A stretch of DNA of 64,000 nucleotides, from positions 1 to 64,000 of the forward strand of contig CAVWGG010000007.1 in assembly GCA_963754535.1 (NCBI GenBank). Reading direction: 5' to 3'. How positions within the stretch are numbered: the first letter of the stretch is position 1; each line of letters opens with the position of its first letter. The position numbers and the translations under genes were made by a program. This stretch comes from RPQJ01 sp963754535. Its GTDB lineage: Bacteria; Pseudomonadota; Gammaproteobacteria; Steroidobacterales; Steroidobacteraceae. The notes under the pieces are model-generated. The model saw only the letters and a program-made list of their open reading frames with translations. It was not told where the DNA came from and did not search any database. Below, piece after piece: positions 58,612 through 64,000 of the stretch.

Positions 58612-59787
58612 TTACGCCTTCAGCGCCCGAATGGCGTCGTCGAGCCCGTGCAGCGTGAGCGGATACATGCGTTCCGCGAGCAGCTGCCGCGCAATCCCGA
58701 TCGACTGCACGTAGTCCCAGCGGTCCTGCGGCTCGGGGTTGAGCCACGCGAAACGCTGGAAGCGCTGCGTCAGCCGCTGCAGCCAAACGGCGCCCGCCTC
58801 CTCGTTCCAGTGCTCGATGCTGCCGCCCGGCTGCATGATTTCGTACGGGCTCATGCTCGCGTCGCCGATGAAGATGACGCGGTAGTCGGGCTGGTACTTG
58901 CGCAGGATGTCGAACAGCGTGGTTCGTTCGCCGTGACGGCGGCGACTGTCCTTCCACACCGATTCGTAAATGAAGTTGTGGAAGTAGAAGTACTCGAGGT
59001 GCTTGAACTCGCCGCGCGCGGCCGAGAAGAGTTCCTCGCAGACGCGGACATGGCTTTCCATCGAGCCGCCGACGTCGAAGAACAGCAGCAGCTTCAATGC
59101 GTTGTGCCGTTCCGGCTGGAATCTCAGGTCGAGCAGCCCGGCATTGCGGGCCGTCGCTGAAATCGTGCTGTCGATATCGAACTGGTCCGCCGCGCCTTCG
59201 CGGGCAAAGCGGCGCAGCTTGCGCAGCGCCACCTTGATGTTGCGCGTGCCGAGTTCGACGTTGTCGTCGAGGTTGCGGTAGTCGCGGCGTTCCCAGACCT
59301 TGACCGCCTTGCCCTTGCCGCCCGGCCCGCCGATGCGGATGCCCTCCGGGTTGTAACCGCCGTGACCGAACGGCGACGTGCCGCCGGTACCGATCCACTT
59401 GGCTCCGCCTTCGTGCCGGCCCTTCTGCTCCTCGAGTCGCTGCTTCAGCGTCTCCAGCAGCTGGTCCCAGCCGCCGAGCGCCTGGATCTGCGCCATCTCT
59501 TCGGGAGTGAAATGCCGCTCCGCGAGCAGTTTGAGCCAGTCTTCAGGCAGCGCCTTCTGCAGGTGCTCGAACGACTGCTCGATGCCCTTGAAGTACTGCG
59601 TGAACGCCTTGTCGAAGCGGTCGAAGTGCTTCTCGTCCTTGACCAGCGTGGCGCGCGCGAGGAAATAGAAGTCGTTGACGCTGAAATTGGCGAGGCCGCG
59701 CTTCAGCGCCTCGAGCAGCGTCAGGTATTCCGTGACCGACGCCGGCACGCCCGCTGCGCGCAGCGTGTAGAAGAACGGCGTCAGCAT
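58612..59787 (-). CDS. VWA domain-containing protein (CoxE-like)
   Basis: A 391-residue protein of the CoxE/COG3552-like VWA type that typically works with a MoxR ATPase. The N-terminal part is helical (FFYTLRAAGVPASVTEYLTLLEAL). A glycine-rich middle follows (GTGGTSPFGHGGYNPEGIRI). The VWA domain starts near LLLFFDVGGSMESHV, where the MIDAS reads DVGGS instead of DxSxS. FIGDASMSPYEI follows. The ATG at 59787 is preferred over a start adding 21 unrelated residues. Its MoxR partner gene is upstream on the same strand. Targets are unknown; such pairs assist metal insertion or complex assembly. Confidence 0.88.
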   Translation of the reverse strand: MLTPFFYTLRAAGVPASVTEYLTLLEALKRGLANFSVNDFYFLARATLVKDEKHFDRFDKAFTQYFKGIEQSFEHLQKALPEDWLKLLAERHFTPEEMAQIQALGGWDQLLETLKQRLEEQKGRHEGGAKWIGTGGTSPFGHGGYNPEGIRIGGPGGKGKAVKVWERRDYRNLDDNVELGTRNIKVALRKLRRFAREGAADQFDIDSTISATARNAGLLDLRFQPERHNALKLLLFFDVGGSMESHVRVCEELFSAARGEFKHLEYFYFHNFIYESVWKDSRRRHGERTTLFDILRKYQPDYRVIFIGDASMSPYEIMQPGGSIEHWNEEAGAVWLQRLTQRFQRFAWLNPEPQDRWDYVQSIGIARQLLAERMYPLTLHGLDDAIRALKA

Positions 59788-59980
59788 GCGTGGCTCTCGT
59801 GACGCATTGCCGTGACGGCGTATCGATCGGACAGTCCAGGCGAACAGCACTCGCTCAACGCTTTGGGTTCACGGCGTTCCGGCCGGGAAGACCCGAGCGG
59901 GGGCGACGGTCGCGCCGCAAACGCTGCACCGCGCAGATGATCGACGGACATTCGACGCGCCGTCATGGCCGCACGCGCCC

Positions 59981-60835
59981 TTACTGCCGCGACTGGCGCC
60001 GCTGCAGGAAGATCAGCTGCTCGAACAGGTGCACGTCCTGCTCGTTCTTGAGCAGCGCGCCGTACAGCGGCGGCAGGCTCTTGCGCGGATCGTCGGTGCG
60101 CAGCGCTTCCGGCGGGATGTCCTCCGCGAGCAGCAGCTTCAGCCAGTCGAGCAGCTCCGACGTCGATGGCTTCTTCTTCAGGCCCGGCACGTCGCGCAAT
60201 TTGTAGAACGCATTGAGCGCTTCCGACAGCAGCTCGCGCTTCAGCTCTGGGAAATGCACGCCGATGATGCGCGTCATCGTTTCCGCGTCCGGGAAGCGGA
60301 TGAAGTGGAAAAAGCAGCGGCGCAGGAAGGCGTCCGGCAGCTCCTTCTCGTTGTTGCTGGTGATGATCACGATCGGCCGGTGCGTGGCCTGGATCATCTC
60401 GCGCGTCTCGTGGACGTAGAACTCCATGCGGTCGAGTTCCAGCAACAGGTCGTTCGGGAACTCGATGTCGGCCTTGTCGATCTCGTCGATCAGCAGCACC
60501 GCCTGGCTCTCGCTGCGGAACGCCTCCCACAGCCGGCCGGGGATGATGTAGTTCGAGATGTCGTGGACCTTCGCCTCGCCGAGCTGCGAATCGCGCAACC
60601 GCGACACCGCGTCGTACTCGTAGAGGCCGTGCTGCGCCTTGGTGGTCGACTTCACGTGCCAGCGATAGAGCGGCTTGTCGAGCGAGCGGGCAATTTCTTC
60701 GGCGAGCTGGGTCTTGCCGGTGCCGGGCTCGCCCTTCACGAGCAGCGGCCGCGCCAGGGTGACGGCCGCGTTGACGGCCATCATCAGGTCTTCGGTCGCG
60801 ACGTAGCGCTCCGTTCCTTCGAACTTGGTGGTCAC
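59981..60835 (-). CDS. MoxR family AAA+ ATPase
   Basis: A MoxR-type AAA+ chaperone of 284 residues. Walker A is VKGEPGTGKTQLAEEIA, Walker B VLLIDEIDKADIEFPNDLLLELD and sensor 1 PIVIITSNNEKELPDAFLRRCFF. The start is GTG at 60835 with GAGGG six bases upstream. It precedes the VWA gene with a 193-base gap in which I see no gene. MoxR/VWA pairs remodel or metallate other complexes; the client here cannot be told from the sequence. Confidence 0.93.
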   Translation of the reverse strand: MTTKFEGTERYVATEDLMMAVNAAVTLARPLLVKGEPGTGKTQLAEEIARSLDKPLYRWHVKSTTKAQHGLYEYDAVSRLRDSQLGEAKVHDISNYIIPGRLWEAFRSESQAVLLIDEIDKADIEFPNDLLLELDRMEFYVHETREMIQATHRPIVIITSNNEKELPDAFLRRCFFHFIRFPDAETMTRIIGVHFPELKRELLSEALNAFYKLRDVPGLKKKPSTSELLDWLKLLLAEDIPPEALRTDDPRKSLPPLYGALLKNEQDVHLFEQLIFLQRRQSRQ

Positions 60836-60922
60836 AGGCAGCCCTCGTGCCGGCCGCCGGGTTGCGGCCTTGCAGGTATCTTAGCGCAAGCGACGGGACT
60901 TATTGCGTTGCGGCAAAGCGCC

Positions 60923-63334
60923 TCAATGCGGGCCGGGTTGCAGCGTGAGCTCGAATATCGTTGCACCCGGCAGGTAAGGCAGCGCCTCGCCACGCACCCA
61001 GGCCTGGTGCCCCGCCCGGTAGAACCTCGACAGCGGATGGCCGCTCTGGCCAGCCGGCATGTGGAAGTAGCCCTGTGCCTCGCGGCCGGGCGACACACCG
61101 AAGCGTTCCGACGCCCCGAACCCGGGAGCGTGGACGTGCGGCATGTCGTTGCCGCCCGACATCGGTTCGCGCGGCATGTCGAGCCAGCGCGCGAGCATTG
61201 GCACGGCACGGCTGAGCGGGTGCCGGATGTTCGACGCGTTCGCCTCGCCCCACGTGCACGTGGCGTAGGTCGCATCGGCACATTGTCCGGCGATCCTGGC
61301 GAGGGATTCGTCGACGACGTCGAGCAGGAAGTCGCGCCAGTCCGTGAAACGCGGATCGAGCAGGTGCGCGGGCCGCGTCGTCGCAAGCTCCCAGACGGCC
61401 TCCTCGAACGAGCGCGGCACCTTGAACGCGGCTTCCGGGTGTGCCACGCGGGCCGGGACGGTCAGGGCGTCGAACGTGCGACGCTCCAGCGCTTCGTGGA
61501 ACTCACGAACGAGCCGATAACCCACGGCACCGGTCGCCGCGCGCGGATCCCACGTCTCGACTTGCCTGCGCAGTGCTGCTCGCGCGGGCTTATCCCGCAG
61601 GGCATCGGCATCCAGCAGTCCGAGCAGGAAGTCGCGCCAACGGACCAGGAACAGCGCGCGATCGTCGAGCTGGATTCGCAGCATGTCCGCTTCGGTCGCC
61701 TGTCCTGCCGGGATCGCCAGCAGTTCGTCCCGGATCTGCTGCGCGCGGGCGCCTCGGTCCGGCGAACCGTCGCCGATCGCCGCGAGCCTCTCCGCACCGA
61801 CGACTCGGTTGTTGGCCGTCCAGATGCGCCCGCCCGGCGGGTTCAGCACCCGCGGGTACGTCGCCGGATCACGCCATCCCTGCCAACCCGCATCCGGCTG
61901 CGTCCAGTCAGAGGGCACGCGAGGGTCGTAGCCCGTGCCTCGCAGCGGCATGCGACCGAGCAGCGTCCAGCCGATGTTGCCGCCGGCATCGGCGCAAACG
62001 AAATTCTGCGCCGGCCCGCCGATCGTGTTCGCGACGCCCAGTGCATTCGCGCATTCGTGCACGTCCTCAAGCTGCAGCCAGCGCAGGTTCGTCGCGGCGG
62101 GATCCTGCGCGGTCCATGCGAGCGCGAGCGTGCCTTCGCCAGCTTTTTCCGCGCCGGGCAGCAACGGCCCCCACTGCGTCTGCTCGACGAGCACCTCACG
62201 CGTCGCGCCCGAGCTCGAACGGACCGTCTCGACGAAACGCTGGAGCGGCATCCATCCGGCGGCCGTGCGGTACTGGCCGCCATCCGGCGAGCGCTCGACG
62301 CGCACGAGGTCGGTCCAGTCGCCGTAACTGTTGGTGAAACCCCACGCAATGTGTCCATTGCTGCCGACGACCACGATCGGTGCGCCGGGCAGCGTGAGTC
62401 CCATCAGGTCGCGGCGATCGGCGGGAGATTCGCGGGCCACCAGCAGTCGCACGCGATACCAGGTGTTGGGAACGGCGAGCCCGAGGTGCATGTCGTTCGC
62501 AAGCAGCGCCGCGCCGGTCCTGGTATGCGCGCCGTCGACGGCCCAGTTGTTGCTTCCGACGGCGCTGTTTTCGCGACCGGTGGCAGGCGAGCGCAGCGCA
62601 GCGAGCTTGCCGAACTCGCCCTGCAGCTGCCGCAGGTCGAGGGACTCAGGCGCCGGCATCGGTGCGGCCTCCATCACCACGCCGTCGATCGGCGCCTCCC
62701 AGACGGGGGCCACCGAGTACACGAAACGGAACACGTCGGGCGGCAACGCGGCGGCGAGCAGGCCGCGCTGGCGATCGGCGGACGCCTCGGCGTCGTTCAA
62801 CTGCAGGTACATCGCGTAGACGACGAGCAGGCAATCCTGCGGCCGCCAGGGCTCGGGACGCTGGCGCAGCAGGAGGTATTCGAACGGCCGCACGCGCAAC
62901 GACTCGAGCCCGGCATTCACCCCGCGCGCATACGCGTCGAGCAATGTCCTTTCGGCCGGGGCAAGCTGCACATAGACGCGTTCGGCGACGTCGTGGAAAC
63001 GGTGGATCCGCTGCCGCGCGTCCATGTCCATTGCAGCATCGCCGACGAGCTCCGACAGCCGCCCGCCGGACATCCTGCGCGAGAGATCCATCTGGAAGAA
63101 GCGATCCTGCGCGTGCACGAACCCGGTCGCGTAGGCGACGTCGTCGCGTGAATGCCCGGTGATCGTCACGGCGCCCACGGCATCGCGTTCGACCACGGTC
63201 TCGCCCTCGAGGCCCGCCACCGAGCGCTCGCCGTCGAGCACGGGCAGACTGCCACGCACGGCGAGGAAAGCCACTGCCACGCCCACCAGCAGCAGCGCGA
63301 TCAGGCCGAGCAGTCCGCGGGAGATGAATTTCAT
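60923..63334 (-). CDS. Penicillin acylase family protein (Ntn hydrolase)
   Basis: An 803-residue N-terminal nucleophile amidase. Precursors self-cleave so that a serine becomes the new N-terminus of the beta chain. An N-terminal signal or anchor (GLLGLIALLLVGVAVAFLAV) indicates the periplasm. The alpha part has HAQDRFFQMDLSRR. The autoprocessing site is Gly260-Ser261 in SAVGSNNWAVDG, so Ser261 is the predicted nucleophile. The beta part includes NDMHLGLAVPNTWYR and GGNDMPHVHAPGFG. Family members hydrolyse beta-lactams, acyl-homoserine lactones or other N-acyl amides; the substrate is not predictable here. Confidence 0.92.
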   Translation of the reverse strand: MKFISRGLLGLIALLLVGVAVAFLAVRGSLPVLDGERSVAGLEGETVVERDAVGAVTITGHSRDDVAYATGFVHAQDRFFQMDLSRRMSGGRLSELVGDAAMDMDARQRIHRFHDVAERVYVQLAPAERTLLDAYARGVNAGLESLRVRPFEYLLLRQRPEPWRPQDCLLVVYAMYLQLNDAEASADRQRGLLAAALPPDVFRFVYSVAPVWEAPIDGVVMEAAPMPAPESLDLRQLQGEFGKLAALRSPATGRENSAVGSNNWAVDGAHTRTGAALLANDMHLGLAVPNTWYRVRLLVARESPADRRDLMGLTLPGAPIVVVGSNGHIAWGFTNSYGDWTDLVRVERSPDGGQYRTAAGWMPLQRFVETVRSSSGATREVLVEQTQWGPLLPGAEKAGEGTLALAWTAQDPAATNLRWLQLEDVHECANALGVANTIGGPAQNFVCADAGGNIGWTLLGRMPLRGTGYDPRVPSDWTQPDAGWQGWRDPATYPRVLNPPGGRIWTANNRVVGAERLAAIGDGSPDRGARAQQIRDELLAIPAGQATEADMLRIQLDDRALFLVRWRDFLLGLLDADALRDKPARAALRRQVETWDPRAATGAVGYRLVREFHEALERRTFDALTVPARVAHPEAAFKVPRSFEEAVWELATTRPAHLLDPRFTDWRDFLLDVVDESLARIAGQCADATYATCTWGEANASNIRHPLSRAVPMLARWLDMPREPMSGGNDMPHVHAPGFGASERFGVSPGREAQGYFHMPAGQSGHPLSRFYRAGHQAWVRGEALPYLPGATIFELTLQPGPH

Positions 63335-63344
63335 GGCTGCGGCA

Positions 63345-63483
63345 GAGGGGTTAGGGGTTAGGGGTTAGGGGTTAGGGGTTAGGGGAGGGAAGGGAGGTAG
63401 GGGTTAGTCGGAAGTACAGCTGATACTTCGATGCGGCAGCTCTTGCTCCGACTAACCCCTAACCCCTAACCCCTAACCCCTTT
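63345..63483. repeat. Family A inverted repeat, copy 6
   Basis: The left arm at 63345-63412 has five GGGGTTA units, a GGGAGGGAAGGGAGG stretch and TTAGTCGGA. The right arm at 63446-63483 has TCCGAC then four TAACCCC units. The interior is about 33 bases and contains an ACAGCTG/CAGCT echo. It lies between the penicillin acylase start (63334) and the pyruvate kinase stop (63502), both genes on the minus strand. Confidence 0.95.
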
Positions 63484-63501
63484 CCCCATTCTCCCCTCCC
63501 C

Positions 63502-64000
63502 TCACTCACTGACCTCGAGCAGCTTCATCGTGTTGGTGCCGCCCGACACACCCGAGAGTTCACCCAGCGTCAGGATGATCTCGTCGCCTGACTGCACGAA
63601 CTTGCGGTCGATCAGCTCGCGCGAGATCGCCTTGTAGAGTTCGGCGGGATCGGTGTGCGTGATGTCGAAGGGAATCGGATACACGCCGCGGTACAGCGCA
63701 ACACGGCGGCGCGTCCGCTCATTGCGCGTGAAGGCGAAGATCGGGATGTCCGATCGGATACGCGACATCCAGAGCGGCGTGGCGCCGGATTCGGTCAGCG
63801 CCACGATGGCTTCGACGGTCATGTGATTGGCCGTGTACATCACGGCATGCGCGATGGCCTGCGCGAATTCGCTGACACGGCCTTCGAAGCGTTCGCCACC
63901 GCGACTGCGGGCGATCTGGTACTTCTCGGCGCCGACGATCACCTCCGCCATCGCCTCGACGGCGCGGATCGGGTACTTGCCCACCGCCGATTCGCCCGAG
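63502..64000 (-). CDS. pyk: Pyruvate kinase, C-terminal part (5' end outside the window)
   Basis: Pyruvate kinase converts PEP and ADP to pyruvate and ATP. Only the last 166 codons are in the window. They begin at SGESAVGKYPIRAVEAM, the end of the catalytic barrel. The C-terminal allosteric domain follows (IVALTESGATPLWMSRIRSDIPIFAFT), ending in GVSGGTNTMKLLEVSE. The frame is open to the window edge. Isozyme type cannot be decided from this part. A family A repeat follows 18 bases after the stop. Confidence 0.95.
   Translation of the reverse strand, partial: SGESAVGKYPIRAVEAMAEVIVGAEKYQIARSRGGERFEGRVSEFAQAIAHAVMYTANHMTVEAIVALTESGATPLWMSRIRSDIPIFAFTRNERTRRRVALYRGVYPIPFDITHTDPAELYKAISRELIDRKFVQSGDEIILTLGELSGVSGGTNTMKLLEVSE

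Noticed and set aside
59788..59980. Small gene between the VWA gene and moxR
   Set aside because: The 193-base gap has no frame with a plausible start, ribosome site or recognisable product.
60029..63151. 1040-codon open frame on the + strand over moxR and the penicillin acylase
   Set aside because: It spans two unrelated genes on the other strand, has shadow-type composition, and both opposite genes have intact catalytic motifs.

Overview
The window is high-GC chromosomal DNA of a gammaproteobacterium. A complete mraZ-to-ftsZ division and cell-wall cluster, type IV pilus assembly genes, LPS genes (lpxC, kdsD, kdsC, lptCAB), petABC, sspAB, rapZ and a class A RNase P RNA all point that way. 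The gene order resembles Xanthomonadales/Nevskiales/Steroidobacterales-type bacteria, but the order is an inference from synteny. I see no phage, insertion sequence, CRISPR, tRNA or rRNA operon.

Layout. 1-6281 (+): pilB (5' end outside the window), pilC, pilD, coaE, zapD, yacG and a thiopurine methyltransferase. 6471-9862 (-): mutT and secA. 10131-12486: an M23 peptidase, a divergent DUF721 gene and lpxC. 12567-21491: an acyl-CoA catabolism island (kinase-like protein, enoyl-CoA hydratase, FadB/FadJ-type enzyme, thiolase, methylacyl-CoA racemase, CaiB-type transferase, TIGR03084-like protein) lying between lpxC and ftsZ. 21603-38385 (-): the dcw cluster, read from mraZ to ftsZ, with many 4-nt ATGA overlaps and a clear promoter plus MraZ operator. 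38804-39187: rnpB. 39213-42534: rsmI, an LpoA/LppC-type protein and a YraN protein. 42762-46698 (-): sspB, sspA, petC, petB, petA. 46871-48414 (-): murA and a BolA/IbaG gene. 48517-54858 (+): kdsD-kdsC-lptC-lptA-lptB-rpoN-hpf-rapZ, without ptsN. 54978-63334: mgtE, a patatin-like protein, an exported peroxiredoxin, a MoxR/VWA pair and a penicillin acylase. 63502-64000: the C-terminus of pyruvate kinase.

The genes mostly serve the cell envelope: peptidoglycan precursors (murA, murC-G, mraY, ddl), septation (fts genes, zapD), lipid A and Kdo production and LPS transport, Sec export, and pili.

The most unusual content is in the intergenic DNA. Family B is a set of five stem-loops. All share an identical 20-nt loop, while their 27-32 bp stems differ in sequence but stay self-complementary. 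All lie between convergent genes. Family A comprises five long inverted repeats and one half element built from GGGGTTA heptads ending in GTCGGA. Each lies directly 3' of a coding sequence and sometimes supplies its stop codon. Four genes (pilB, pilC, pilD and the TIGR03084-like gene) each appear to carry a single inserted base. That pattern fits residual sequencing insertions better than gene decay, but it needs read-level checking.
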